In this document: positions 18,367 through 26,893 of the stretch, in pieces
Numbering within the stretch: position 1 is the stretch's first letter
How the letters are laid out: each line of letters starts with the position of its first letter
The notes under the pieces: model-generated
What the model was told of the DNA's origin: nothing
Seen by the model: the letters and a program-made list of their open reading frames with translations, nothing else
The model's database searches: none
Position numbers and translations under genes: made by a program
From: Mycobacterium seoulense
GTDB lineage: Bacteria > Actinomycetota > Actinomycetes > Mycobacteriales > Mycobacteriaceae
NCBI RefSeq assembly: GCF_010731595.1
Contig: NZ_AP022582.1
Coordinates: forward strand, 3,472,001-3,536,000
DNA: 64,000 nt
Direction of reading: 5' to 3'

Positions 18367-19506
18367 TTACGGTGCTGGTACCTCGATGACGGTCGCGGAC
18401 CCCATTCCGCCGCCCGCGCACATCGCCGCGACCGCGATTCCGCCGCCGCGACGGCGCAATTCGTAGATGAGCGTGACCAGCATCCTGGCGCCCGTCGCCG
18501 CCACCGGGTGCCCCAGCGAGCATCCGCTGCCACTGACGTTGACCTTGTCCGGGTCGAGATCGAGCAGCTTGACGGTGGCCACGCACATCGCGGCGAAGGC
18601 CTCGTTGATCTCGAACAGGTCCACGTCCGAGACCGAAAGTCCCGCGCGGGCAAGAGCTTTCGGAATCGCTTCGACGGGCGCCAGCCCGGTGATCGCGGGG
18701 TCGACTCCGACCGATGCCCAGGACCGCACGGTCGCCAGGGACGGCAGGCCGAGCTCATCGCTCGCGATCGTCAGCACGGCCGCACCGTCGTTGGCGCCGC
18801 AGGCGTTGCCGGCGGTGATGGAAAAGTCCTCGATTTCGGGATGCAGCGGCTTGAGCGCGGCCAGCTTCTCCATGGTGGTGTCGCGGCGCGGGTGTTCATC
18901 GACGGCGAACAGCCCGTGCGGCGTCTCGATGGGGACGATCTCCTCTTTGAAGCGACCCTCGTCGATCGCGGCGATGGCGTTGCGATGCGAACGCAGCGCC
19001 CATGCGTCCATCTCTTCCCGGCTCACGCCGGCTTTCACCGCGGCGTTCCAGCCCACGGTGATCGACATGTCGAGGTTCGGCGCGTCGGGACGGTCAGGAT
19101 GGGTCGGAGGGAACCAGTCGACCCATTCGCCGTCCACCTGCATCCGGGACCGCGGGGACGTGGAGGCGGAGTTCACGCCACCGGCGATGACGAGCCGATC
19201 CATGCCGGCGCGCACGCTCGCCGCCGCGCTCTGCACCGCCGCCTGGCCTGCCGCGCAGTGGCGATTGTTGGCCAGGCCGGGCACCTGGGTCAGCCCGGCG
19301 GTGATGGCCGCGTGGCGCGCGACCACGCCGCCGCCGTACAGCCCCTCCCCCAGGATCACGTCGTCGACCTGCGCCGGGTCCAATTCCTTCGCCGCTTCCG
19401 AGACCACGTGGTTCGCGAGGTCGAAGGCGCTGGTGTCGCGCAGCGTGCCCTTCCGGGCCGTGCCGATGGGGGTGCGCAGTGCGGACACGATGACGGCTTC
19501 AGGCAC
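18367..19506 (-). CDS. Acetyl-CoA acetyltransferase (thiolase II)
   Basis: 379 residues. Nucleophile Cys84 is in NRHCAAGQAA, His in NEAFA-region EINEAFAAM, GHPVAATGAR and the C-terminal CAGGGMG with the second catalytic Cys. It cleaves a 3-ketoacyl-CoA or condenses acyl-CoAs. It is in one transcript with meaB and is divergent from the Pip-like gene, with a GAGAACACTATTCTC element upstream. Family (FadA-type) is clear; chain specificity is not. Confidence 0.88.
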   Translation of the reverse strand: MPEAVIVSALRTPIGTARKGTLRDTSAFDLANHVVSEAAKELDPAQVDDVILGEGLYGGGVVARHAAITAGLTQVPGLANNRHCAAGQAAVQSAAASVRAGMDRLVIAGGVNSASTSPRSRMQVDGEWVDWFPPTHPDRPDAPNLDMSITVGWNAAVKAGVSREEMDAWALRSHRNAIAAIDEGRFKEEIVPIETPHGLFAVDEHPRRDTTMEKLAALKPLHPEIEDFSITAGNACGANDGAAVLTIASDELGLPSLATVRSWASVGVDPAITGLAPVEAIPKALARAGLSVSDVDLFEINEAFAAMCVATVKLLDLDPDKVNVSGSGCSLGHPVAATGARMLVTLIYELRRRGGGIAVAAMCAGGGMGSATVIEVPAP

Positions 19507-19562
19507 GTGGTCTTCTCCAATTCGGCGAACGTCGCGAGGGCGCGGCAGCCCCCACGGCCTAT

Positions 19563-19577
19563 GAGAACACTATTCTC
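19563..19577. promoter_or_regulatory. Palindromic operator, copy 1 (GAGAACACTATTCTC)
   Basis: GAGAACACTATTCTC lies between the divergent thiolase (19506) and pip-like gene (19697). It differs by two bases from the perfect palindrome GAGAATAGTATTCTC at 24830-24844. A shared TetR-type regulator is likely; whether that gene is in this window is unknown. Confidence 0.5.
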
Positions 19578-19696
19578 TCATTCTGAGAGTCAGCGTTGCA
19601 AGGAGACTTGAGCTCGCGAACTGACGCAGAATCGCAGGCACCGGCATCGATACGGTGCGACTCCGCTTCGCAAGCAACCCAGGAGGCATCCTCGGC

Positions 19697-20566
19697 ATGG
19701 AGGGAAAGATCGGGGTCCCGGGCGGCGACGTGTGGTTCAAGCGCGTCGGCGGCGGGGACGGCCTGCCCCTGCTCGTTGTTCACGGCGGGCCCGGCTTACC
19801 CCACACCTACCTGCGGTCGCTCGAGCGGTTGACCGACGAGCGAGAAGTCATTTACTGGGATCAGCTCGGCTGCGGCAAATCCGACCGCCCATCGAACCGC
19901 GAGCTGTGGACCATGCAGCGCTCGGTGGCCGAAATGGAAGCCGTCGTAAAGGCTCTCGGCCTGCACCGTTTCCACGTCTTCGGCAACTCGTGGGGCGGAA
20001 TGCTGGCGCAGCAGTACACGCTCGACGTCACATCGGGCGCCGTCAGCCTCACCATCTCCAACAGCATCGCGTCCATACCGCAGTTCTCCGAGGTGGTGGC
20101 CCGGCTGAAAACCGAGCTCGATCCGGCGACGCAATCGGCCATCGAACGTCACGAGGCCGCCGGGACGACGTACACGGCCGAATACCAGAACGCGATCCGC
20201 ACCTGGAACGAAACCTACCTTTGCCGCGCACGCCCGTGGCCCCCGGAGCTCTTGGCGGCCTTCGCCGACATGGGCACCGAGATCTTCGAGACGATGTTCG
20301 GGCCGAGCGACTTTCGCATCGTCGGGACCATCCGGGACTGGGACGTGCTCGATCGGTTGGCCGAAATCACGTTGCCCACCCTCATCCTTGCCGGCAGGTT
20401 CGACGAATGCGTGCCCGAGCACATGTGGGACATGCACCGGCGCATACCGGGATCGAGCTTCGAGTTGTTCGAGAAGAGCTCCCACATGCCCTTCGTCGAG
20501 GAGCCGAACAAGTTCGACCGGGTGATGCGTGGCTTCCTGCGGCGACACGACTCGTCGCCGGCGTAA
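19697..20566 (+). CDS. pip: Proline iminopeptidase-type alpha/beta hydrolase (Pip-like)
   Basis: 289 residues from ATG 19697 with AGGAGG at about 19681. HGGPGLPHTYL is the S33-family HGGPG oxyanion motif, GNSWGGMLA the nucleophile elbow, AGRFDECVP the acid and SSHMPF the His. The sequence strongly recalls M. tuberculosis Rv0840c (Pip), which cleaves N-terminal proline. Its position between Rv0843-like and Rv0839-like genes fits the inverted M. tuberculosis order. Other S33 amidases are possible. Confidence 0.78.
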   Translation: MEGKIGVPGGDVWFKRVGGGDGLPLLVVHGGPGLPHTYLRSLERLTDEREVIYWDQLGCGKSDRPSNRELWTMQRSVAEMEAVVKALGLHRFHVFGNSWGGMLAQQYTLDVTSGAVSLTISNSIASIPQFSEVVARLKTELDPATQSAIERHEAAGTTYTAEYQNAIRTWNETYLCRARPWPPELLAAFADMGTEIFETMFGPSDFRIVGTIRDWDVLDRLAEITLPTLILAGRFDECVPEHMWDMHRRIPGSSFELFEKSSHMPFVEEPNKFDRVMRGFLRRHDSSPA

Positions 20567-20571
20567 CGCGC

Positions 20572-21339
20572 TCAGTTCTTGCCGGCGGCCAGCTTGGTGA
20601 CGATCGACCGGAAATCTTCGGTTGTGAACGACTGGTGCTCGGCCGAGAGGGCATAGTCCAAGCTGGCCAGCACCGCCCGTTCCAGGTGGATGTTCAGCAC
20701 CCGTTTGGTGCTTTCGACCGCCTGCTGCGGCAGCTCCAAGATCTTCTTGGCACAGGCGATCGCCTCCGCAAGCGGATCGGCGGCCACGTGGTTGGCCAGC
20801 CCGAGTTCGACGGCACGCTGCGCGCTGATGCGGGTGCCCGTGAGCGCGAACTCCTTGGCCAGCAGCAAACTGATGTGCAGCGGCCAGGTCAACGGGCCGC
20901 CGTCGGCGGCCACCAATCCCACCTGCACGTGCGGATCGGCGAGGTAGGCCTCCTCGGCGATGTAGACGATGTCGCTCAGCGCGACCAGGCTGCAGCCCAG
21001 CCCGACGGCCGGCCCGTTGACCGCGGCCACCACCGGAATTCGGCACCGCGCCATGCCCAGCACGATCTCACGTCCGTCCCGGATGGTCTTGGCGCGCAGA
21101 TCGGCATCGGCGGACAGTTCCTTGAGATAGGAGAAATCGCCGCCGGCCGAAAACGCCCTGCCGGCCCCGGTGATGACGGCCGCGCGGGCGGTGGCGTCAT
21201 CGGTCAGTCGCTGCCACAGCCGCGCCAGCCCGACGTGCAGGTCGTCGTTGACCGAGTTGAGCGACTCCGGCCGGTTCAAGGTGATGATCCGCAGTGGGCC
21301 GTCGGCTTGGACGTCGATTTCGGCAGGCATGTCGTACAC
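20572..21339 (-). CDS. Enoyl-CoA hydratase/isomerase family protein
   Basis: 255 residues of the crotonase fold. AFSAGGDFSYL is the first oxyanion-hole block (usually AFCAGxDL), and NGPAVGLGCSLVALSDIVY the second. The second catalytic Glu of classical hydratases is replaced: DPHVQVGLVAADGG has no Glu at the expected place, so it may be an isomerase, hydrolase or lyase rather than a hydratase. GTG 21339 with AAGGAG upstream is preferred to the ATG three codons later. It lies at the end of a leftward fatty-acid operon. Confidence 0.82.
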   Translation of the reverse strand: MYDMPAEIDVQADGPLRIITLNRPESLNSVNDDLHVGLARLWQRLTDDATARAAVITGAGRAFSAGGDFSYLKELSADADLRAKTIRDGREIVLGMARCRIPVVAAVNGPAVGLGCSLVALSDIVYIAEEAYLADPHVQVGLVAADGGPLTWPLHISLLLAKEFALTGTRISAQRAVELGLANHVAADPLAEAIACAKKILELPQQAVESTKRVLNIHLERAVLASLDYALSAEHQSFTTEDFRSIVTKLAAGKN

Positions 21340-21396
21340 GTCAGACTCCTTCTATGGTCGTGACCCGCTTCACCCGGGCTTCGCCCGCGCTCGCGA

Positions 21397-22485
21397 TCAC
21401 TCCGACAATCCCAAGATGCGTGAGGCGATGATGTTCTTTTGTATCTGTGATGTCCCGCCCATCACACTCTGCGCGCGGCTGTACAGATAGGCGCTGAGCA
21501 GGTCCGGATCGCGGGTCCCGGTGACCGCGAGTGCGGCGTGCCCGACGGATTGCTCGACCCAGGTCATCAGCAGCTTGTCGAGGGACCCCTCGGGCCCGTG
21601 TGAGACACCGTCGAGCTGTTCGGAGAGCCGGCGCCGCACGTGGTGGGTCAACATCTCCGACTGGACCGCCGCCCACGCGAGCTCTTCGGGAACCGGACCC
21701 TCGTTGCGCGCGAACAGGCTTCGGACCAGCTTGCCGTACCGGGCCGCGTAGCCGAGGGTGGAGGGTTCACGCTCGTGACCGACGACGGTCATGGCGACCG
21801 CCCAGCCGTCGCCGGGGGCTCCGACCATCCGGTCGGCCGGGATCTTCGCGTCGTCGAAGAACACCTGACCGAATTCGTTGGTCACCCCGTTGATCATGCG
21901 AAGCGGGCGCTGTTGCACGCCGGGCTGTTTCATCTCCAGCACGAAGGCCGACAGGCCGCGGTGGCGTCTGGCCCCGGGGTCGGTGCGAGCCAGCAGCAGG
22001 CACCAGTCCGCCACATCGGAGTAGCTGGTCCAGATCTTGTGCCCGTTCACCACATAGGTGTCACCCTCGAGGCGAGCGGTGGTGGTCAGCGATGCCAGGT
22101 CGGAACCGGCGCCCGGCTCGCTGAAGCCCTGACACCAACGTTCGGTGCCGTTGATGATACCCGGCAGGAAGCGTTGCCGCACTTCGTCATTGGCGTGCCG
22201 GCCGATCCCGTAGATCAGGTAGCCCACGCTGGGCCGCGGTGGGGCGCCGGCTCGGGCGAGCTCTTCGTCGATGATGACGTCGTATACCGGCGGCAACTCC
22301 TGCCCGCCGTACTCACGGGGGAACGACAGCCCGAAGAACCCTTCTCGGTACAACGCCTGGTGCCATTGCGCCTGGCGGGCCCAGTACTCGTCGCCGGACC
22401 CGGAGAATTCCGCTGCGTGCGCGGAGAGCCAGGATCGCAGCCGTTCCCGGAAGGTGGCCTCCTCTGGTGAGTCACGAAAGTCCAA
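21397..22485 (-). CDS. Acyl-CoA dehydrogenase, subunit of a two-gene pair (FadE)
   Basis: 362 residues. FGLSFPREYGG, WCQGFSEPGAGSDLASL and GHKIWTSYSDVADW are acyl-CoA dehydrogenase blocks that bind substrate and FAD; the C-terminus has MGGTSQIQKNIIASRILGL. The GHERE segment may supply the catalytic Glu. It overlaps the next FadE gene by 14 bp. In mycobacteria, adjacent half-like FadE genes form alpha2-beta2 dehydrogenases for bulky steroid-type acyl-CoAs, so the same is inferred here. Confidence 0.87.
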   Translation of the reverse strand: MDFRDSPEEATFRERLRSWLSAHAAEFSGSGDEYWARQAQWHQALYREGFFGLSFPREYGGQELPPVYDVIIDEELARAGAPPRPSVGYLIYGIGRHANDEVRQRFLPGIINGTERWCQGFSEPGAGSDLASLTTTARLEGDTYVVNGHKIWTSYSDVADWCLLLARTDPGARRHRGLSAFVLEMKQPGVQQRPLRMINGVTNEFGQVFFDDAKIPADRMVGAPGDGWAVAMTVVGHEREPSTLGYAARYGKLVRSLFARNEGPVPEELAWAAVQSEMLTHHVRRRLSEQLDGVSHGPEGSLDKLLMTWVEQSVGHAALAVTGTRDPDLLSAYLYSRAQSVMGGTSQIQKNIIASRILGLSE

Positions 22486-23377
22486 GATCGATCTCCTTCA
22501 ACGCGACGGGCCACAGCTCGGTCGAGGTCAGGGCGCGGCGCAGGTAGACGTGTACCAAGCAGTCCCAGGTGTTGCCGATTCCGCCGTGCACCTGGATGGC
22601 CGTTTCGCAGACGGTTCGGGCGGCGCGCGCGCAGTAGACCTTCGCGATCTGCGCGGCGCGGATGGCCTCAGCGGGGGCCAGCTCGTCGACCGCCCACGCG
22701 GCATGGCGCGACACGCTGATCGAACCTTCAATCAGCGCAAGGCTTTCGGCCAGCAGGTGGGCGATGGCTTGATAGGTACCGATCTGCTTGCCGTATTGTT
22801 CGCGGATCTTGGCGTAGTCGCAGGCGACGGCGTGCGCGCCCCGCGCGATCCCCACCAAGTCCGCCGTCGTCGCGACCAGCGCGAGCGCCCGCCACCGCGC
22901 CGCGATGTCGTCGGGCACCTCGCCCAGCGCCACCGGCGCTCCCGCGATTTTCGCATCCGCTCGGGTCAAATCCGCGCCATCGATCGGGCCCTGCACCTCG
23001 GCGGCCAACACCTTGCCATCGGAAAGGCTCAGGGCCCGCCGAGCGCCGCGCGCGTCGATGGCGCGGCCATCGACCGCCACCGTCGCGCCCGCACCGTCGG
23101 CTCCGACGTGGCGGGTCAGGTCGTCGGCGAGCGCCGGACCGAGAAATGGGGTGTCGACCAGTCGGCGTCCGAATTCCTCTGCGACGATGGCCAGTTCGAC
23201 ACCCGATGCCCCGTCGGAGCGCAGCGTTCTGAAGCCCGTCGCCGCAATTTGCTTGTCCAGGCGCGCGATCCGGCCCTTGTCGTCGAGGTCTTGGACGGCC
23301 GAGGGCCCGAGGTCGTCGGCCAGCTTGGCGGCGGCGTCGCGCAACTGTTGTTGTTCAGCTGTCAGACGTACATCCAT
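22472..23377 (-). CDS. Acyl-CoA dehydrogenase, smaller partner subunit (FadE)
   Basis: 301 residues, shorter than a full acyl-CoA dehydrogenase (~380). N-terminal MDVRLTAEQQQLRDAAAKLA and C-terminal QYGKQIGTYQAIAHLLAE plus QVHGGIGNTWD are family blocks; the middle beta domain is degenerate. This pattern fits the non-catalytic or FAD-supporting partner in a heterotetramer with the 362-residue protein encoded next. It overlaps the ligase gene by 23 bp, consistent with one operon. Confidence 0.85.
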   Translation of the reverse strand: MDVRLTAEQQQLRDAAAKLADDLGPSAVQDLDDKGRIARLDKQIAATGFRTLRSDGASGVELAIVAEEFGRRLVDTPFLGPALADDLTRHVGADGAGATVAVDGRAIDARGARRALSLSDGKVLAAEVQGPIDGADLTRADAKIAGAPVALGEVPDDIAARWRALALVATTADLVGIARGAHAVACDYAKIREQYGKQIGTYQAIAHLLAESLALIEGSISVSRHAAWAVDELAPAEAIRAAQIAKVYCARAARTVCETAIQVHGGIGNTWDCLVHVYLRRALTSTELWPVALKEIDLGLS

Positions 23378-24758
23378 AGCGCTCCTTCAGGACTCGGCGC
23401 AGCACCTTGCCCGAGGGCAGGCGGGGAATGTCGGGCACGAACACGACCCGGCTCACGCGTTTGTAAGAAGCCAGCCGCTGATCGACTCGGGCGGTGAGCT
23501 CGCCGGCATCCACGGGGGCGCATGTCGCCACCGCGGCGACCACCGCCTCCCCGTTGATTCCGTCGGGCACGCCGAACACCGCACAGTCTTTGACGGCCGG
23601 GTGGCCGTGCAGCACCGTCTCGATTTCGGCGGGCGCGACCTGGAAACCGCGCACTTTGATCATCTCCTTGAGGCGGTCGGTGATCCTCAGCCAGCCGTCG
23701 CGGTCGAGCCAGCCGACGTCGCCGGTCCGGTACCAGCCGTCGTGAATCACCTCAGCTGTCGCCGCGGCCGGCAGGTAGCCGGCCATCAGCGACGAAGAGC
23801 GGGCCTGGATCTCGCCGACCTCCCCCGGGCAAGCCGGCTCGCCCGTCTCCATCGAGACCACCCTCAGGTCGACACCCCGCACCGGGCGCCCGACGGTGTC
23901 CAGCCGGGCGCCCTCGACCGGATTGCAGGCGATGACAGGCAGTTCCGTGGTCCCGTAAGCCGGGACCCAACCGACGCCGGTGCGCCGTGTCACCGTCTCC
24001 GCGATGTCGGCGCTCACCGGCGTGGCCCCCCACATGATGTAGCGCAGCGAAGACAGGTCATAGGACTCCAGCGTGGGGTGAGAGGCGAGGGCCAGCGCGA
24101 TGGGCGCAACCGCCATTTCCACTGTGATGCGGTCGCTTTCGATGTGATGCAGGATCTGGTCGACGTCGAACCGGGGATGCAGACGCACGCAGGCGCCGGT
24201 GCGCAGCGCGGTGAGAATGTTGAGCAGGCCGAGGATGTGCGAGGGCGGGGTGGCGATCTGAATCCGGTCGCGCGGCGTCAGCCGCAGCGCGTCTCGCCAC
24301 TGCCGCACCGCCTCCGCCAGCGCCGCGTGGGTGTGCCGGACGGCCTTCGGCAGCCCGGTGGTGCCGGAGCTGAACACCAGCACGGCGTCCGATCGTGCTG
24401 GCGGCGCCGCGGCCGTCGGCTCCCCGGGCGCGATCGGCTCGTCGAGGTGCAGCATGGGCATCGCGCCGGCCAGCACCGGGTGGTCCCCGACGGCGTGGGC
24501 CGGTTCGGTCAGGGCGAGGGCGTGGTCGACTTCGGCACTCTTCCATGCCGGGCTGATCAGCACGGCCGTGGCGGCCAGCCGCCAGATCGCGAGCAGGGCG
24601 GCGACGAACTCCGGTCGGTTGGACGACATGACGGCGACGCGCTGACCAGCGGCGACACCGTCCTTGGCCAGGGTTGCGGCCCAGCCGTCGGCGAGCGCGT
24701 CGAGCTGAGGCAGGCTGAAACGCCGTTCCTCGAACACGACCGCAGCCGGCTCGGTCAC
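23355..24758 (-). CDS. Acyl-CoA synthetase, AMP-forming (FadD-like)
   Basis: 467 residues. LVFSSGTTGLPKAV is the AMP-binding P-loop, YGTTELPV the A5 motif, YRTGDVGWLDRDGWL the A7/A8 hinge and PSGKVLRR the C-terminal catalytic Lys. It activates a carboxylic acid to its CoA thioester. It is the first gene of the leftward ligase-FadE-FadE-hydratase set and is divergent from the ferredoxin gene, with a perfect palindrome between them. A size below 500 suggests a short or cyclic substrate, which is an inference. Confidence 0.87.
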   Translation of the reverse strand: MTEPAAVVFEERRFSLPQLDALADGWAATLAKDGVAAGQRVAVMSSNRPEFVAALLAIWRLAATAVLISPAWKSAEVDHALALTEPAHAVGDHPVLAGAMPMLHLDEPIAPGEPTAAAPPARSDAVLVFSSGTTGLPKAVRHTHAALAEAVRQWRDALRLTPRDRIQIATPPSHILGLLNILTALRTGACVRLHPRFDVDQILHHIESDRITVEMAVAPIALALASHPTLESYDLSSLRYIMWGATPVSADIAETVTRRTGVGWVPAYGTTELPVIACNPVEGARLDTVGRPVRGVDLRVVSMETGEPACPGEVGEIQARSSSLMAGYLPAAATAEVIHDGWYRTGDVGWLDRDGWLRITDRLKEMIKVRGFQVAPAEIETVLHGHPAVKDCAVFGVPDGINGEAVVAAVATCAPVDAGELTARVDQRLASYKRVSRVVFVPDIPRLPSGKVLRRVLKERYGCTSDS

Positions 24759-24829
24759 GTCCCGTCCTTCCCTGACAGGCCGGGCTGACCTGACATCCCC
24801 ACGCGCTTGAGAAGATCCTATCGCTCTGT

Positions 24830-24844
24830 GAGAATAGTATTCTC
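24830..24844. promoter_or_regulatory. Perfect palindromic operator, copy 2 (GAGAATAGTATTCTC)
   Basis: GAGAATA and TATTCTC flank a single G, giving a 15-bp perfect palindrome between the divergent ligase (24758) and ferredoxin (24882) genes. It is nearly the same as the element at 19563-19577. Its place close to both promoters suits a repressor that controls both directions. Confidence 0.6.
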
Positions 24845-24881
24845 TATAGTGAAGAATGCAAGTACGGGAGGGGCGGTCGAG

Positions 24882-25217
24882 GTGTCAGTCGCCCGAAGCA
24901 TCGAGGAGACCCCACGGGTGACAAATCCGTCAAACGGCTCCGGCGCGGGCACGGTGACCATCCACATGGACCGCAAGAAGGTTTCGGTGCCGCTGGTCCC
25001 CGGCGAGACGCTCTTGCAGAGCGCGCGGCGGGCCGGCCTGGAGCCGCCGTTCAGTTGCGAGGCGGGTAACTGCGGCACGTGCATGGCCAAGCTCGAAGAA
25101 GGCCATGCGACCATGCGCGTCAACGATGCCCTCGACGATGACGAGGTCGCCGAGGGCTACATTCTGACGTGCCAGGGCGTGCCGGACACCGATTCGGTCA
25201 CGGTGCGCTACGAGTAG
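24882..25217 (+). CDS. Plant-type [2Fe-2S] ferredoxin
   Basis: 111 residues from GTG 24882 with GGGAGGGG upstream. CEAGNCGTC gives three of the cluster Cys residues (Cx4Cx2C) and LTCQG the fourth. It resembles the ferredoxin domain of oxygenase reductases such as KshB but lacks the FAD/NAD domains. It heads a rightward operon with a small dimeric-barrel protein and an amidohydrolase. It should carry electrons to an oxygenase; none is in this operon. Confidence 0.85.
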   Translation: MSVARSIEETPRVTNPSNGSGAGTVTIHMDRKKVSVPLVPGETLLQSARRAGLEPPFSCEAGNCGTCMAKLEEGHATMRVNDALDDDEVAEGYILTCQGVPDTDSVTVRYE

Positions 25218-25240
25218 CGGCCCGAAGAGAGGTGGCGGCG

Positions 25241-25555
25241 ATGGCCAAGGGAATCATGTTCGTCGAAAGCCGGCCCAGTTCGCCCGATCGCGAACAGGAG
25301 TACAACACCTGGTACGACGAAGTACACATACCCGAACTGCTGGCGCTAGACGGCATTGTCGCGGCACGCCGGCTGCGCCCGATTGACGGGCAGGGTCCCT
25401 ATGTGGCCATCTACGAACTCGAAGGCGATGATCTGCAGGCCATCTTGGACAACATGATCGCCAACGCCGGACAACTGAACATGTCCGACGCCCTGCAGTT
25501 GGATCCCGCACCCATTCCGCGGCTGTTCGAGACGACCACCGAGCGCGTCGGCTAA
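25241..25555 (+). CDS. Small dimeric alpha-beta barrel-like protein
   Basis: 104 residues. The segment EYNTWYDEVHIPELLALDGIVAARRL is a pattern seen in EthD/DUF4286-like ferredoxin-fold proteins that help degrade hydrophobic compounds. No catalytic motif can be named. It starts at ATG 25241 after an AGAGAGG site and ends 3 bp before the amidohydrolase, so the three genes are one transcript. Confidence 0.7.
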   Translation: MAKGIMFVESRPSSPDREQEYNTWYDEVHIPELLALDGIVAARRLRPIDGQGPYVAIYELEGDDLQAILDNMIANAGQLNMSDALQLDPAPIPRLFETTTERVG

Positions 25556-25558
25556 CTC

Positions 25559-26824
25559 ATGAACGTCGATGACCTGATCCTGGTGAGCATTGACGACCAC
25601 GTGGTCGAGCCGCCGGACATGTTCCTGCGCCACGTACCCGCCAAGTACCAGGACCAGGCACCCGTGGTCATGGTCGACGAAAGGGGCGTCGACCAGTGGA
25701 TGTACCAGGGCAGGCCGCAAGGCGTGAGCGGGCTCAACGCCGTGGTGTCGTGGCCGGCCGAGGAATGGGGCCGTGACCCGGCGGGTTTCGCCGAAATGCG
25801 GCCGGGCGTCTACGACGTCCACGAACGCGTTCGGGACATGAACCGCAACGGCATCCTGGCGTCGATGTGCTTCCCCACCTTCACCGGCTTTTCGGCTCGG
25901 CACCTCAACATGACGCGCGAGGACGTCACCCTGGTGATGGTGTCGGCCTACAACGACTGGCACATCGACGAGTGGGCCGGGTCCTACCCGGATCGGTTCA
26001 TCCCGATCGCCATCCTGCCGACGTGGAACCCGGAGGCCATGTGCGCCGAGATCCGCCGGGTGGCTTCGAAGGGTTGCCGGGCGGTGACGATGCCGGAATT
26101 GCCTCATCTGGAAGGGCTTCCGAGCTACCACGACGAGGACTACTGGGGCCCGGTGTTCCGCACGCTCTCGGCGGAGAACGTGGTGATGTGCCTGCACATC
26201 GGCACCGGCTTCGGGGCGATCAGCATGGCGCCGAACGCGCCGATCGACAACCTGATCATCCTGGCCACCCAGGTGTCGGCGATGTGCGCGCAGGACCTGC
26301 TGTGGGGTCCCGCCATGCGCAACTACCCGGACCTGAAGTTCGCCTTCTCCGAAGGCGGCATCGGCTGGATCCCGTTCTATTTGGACCGCTGCGACCGCCA
26401 CTACACCAACCAGAAGTGGCTGCGGCGGGACTTCGGGGACAAGCTGCCCAGCGAGGTCTTCCGCGAGCACTCGCTCGCGTGTTACGTCACCGACAAGACG
26501 TCGTTGAAGCTGCGCCACGAGATCGGCATCGACATCATCGCCTGGGAATGCGACTACCCGCACTCGGATTGCTTCTGGCCGGACGCGCCCGAACGGGTGC
26601 TGGCCGAGCTGACCGCCGCGGGTGCCGACGACGCTGACATCAACAAGATCACCTGGGCCAACGCGTGCCGGTTCTTCAGCTGGGATCCGTTCGCGCACAC
26701 GCCTCGCGAGCGAGCGACCGTGAAAGCACTGCGCGCCAACGCGATTGATGTGGACGTGTCCATCCGCTCGCGCGCGGAATGGGCACGGCTCTACCGGGAG
26801 CAGCAACTCGCCGGGCTGAGCTAA
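25559..26824 (+). CDS. Amidohydrolase-2 family TIM-barrel metal enzyme
   Basis: 421 residues. ISIDDHVVEPPDMF-like start (here VSIDDHVVEPPDMF) is the family's HxxxP metal-binding variant; CLHIGTG and WECDYPHSD hold the later His and Asp ligands, and FSEGGIGWIPFYLDR is a typical block. Relatives decarboxylate aromatic acids or hydrolyse ring compounds (ACMSD-like) and are frequent in mycobacterial hydrocarbon and steroid clusters. The substrate is unknown. Downstream, a 70-bp gap with a weak hairpin separates it from the convergent SDR. Confidence 0.82.
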   Translation: MNVDDLILVSIDDHVVEPPDMFLRHVPAKYQDQAPVVMVDERGVDQWMYQGRPQGVSGLNAVVSWPAEEWGRDPAGFAEMRPGVYDVHERVRDMNRNGILASMCFPTFTGFSARHLNMTREDVTLVMVSAYNDWHIDEWAGSYPDRFIPIAILPTWNPEAMCAEIRRVASKGCRAVTMPELPHLEGLPSYHDEDYWGPVFRTLSAENVVMCLHIGTGFGAISMAPNAPIDNLIILATQVSAMCAQDLLWGPAMRNYPDLKFAFSEGGIGWIPFYLDRCDRHYTNQKWLRRDFGDKLPSEVFREHSLACYVTDKTSLKLRHEIGIDIIAWECDYPHSDCFWPDAPERVLAELTAAGADDADINKITWANACRFFSWDPFAHTPRERATVKALRANAIDVDVSIRSRAEWARLYREQQLAGLS

Positions 26825-26893
26825 CGCGGTATACACCCAGCGGCCCAACGCCTTTCGGGCCCACACCGACGACCGGATGAGCCATAGTGTCGC

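Noticed and set aside
26841..26860. Hairpin GGCCC...GGGCC after the amidohydrolase as a terminator
   Set aside because: Short stem and no U-run; too weak to list as a terminator.
25346..26866. 506-codon - strand frame opposite the amidohydrolase
   Set aside because: Composition is Val/Arg/His-rich shadow coding; the + strand protein has clear family motifs.
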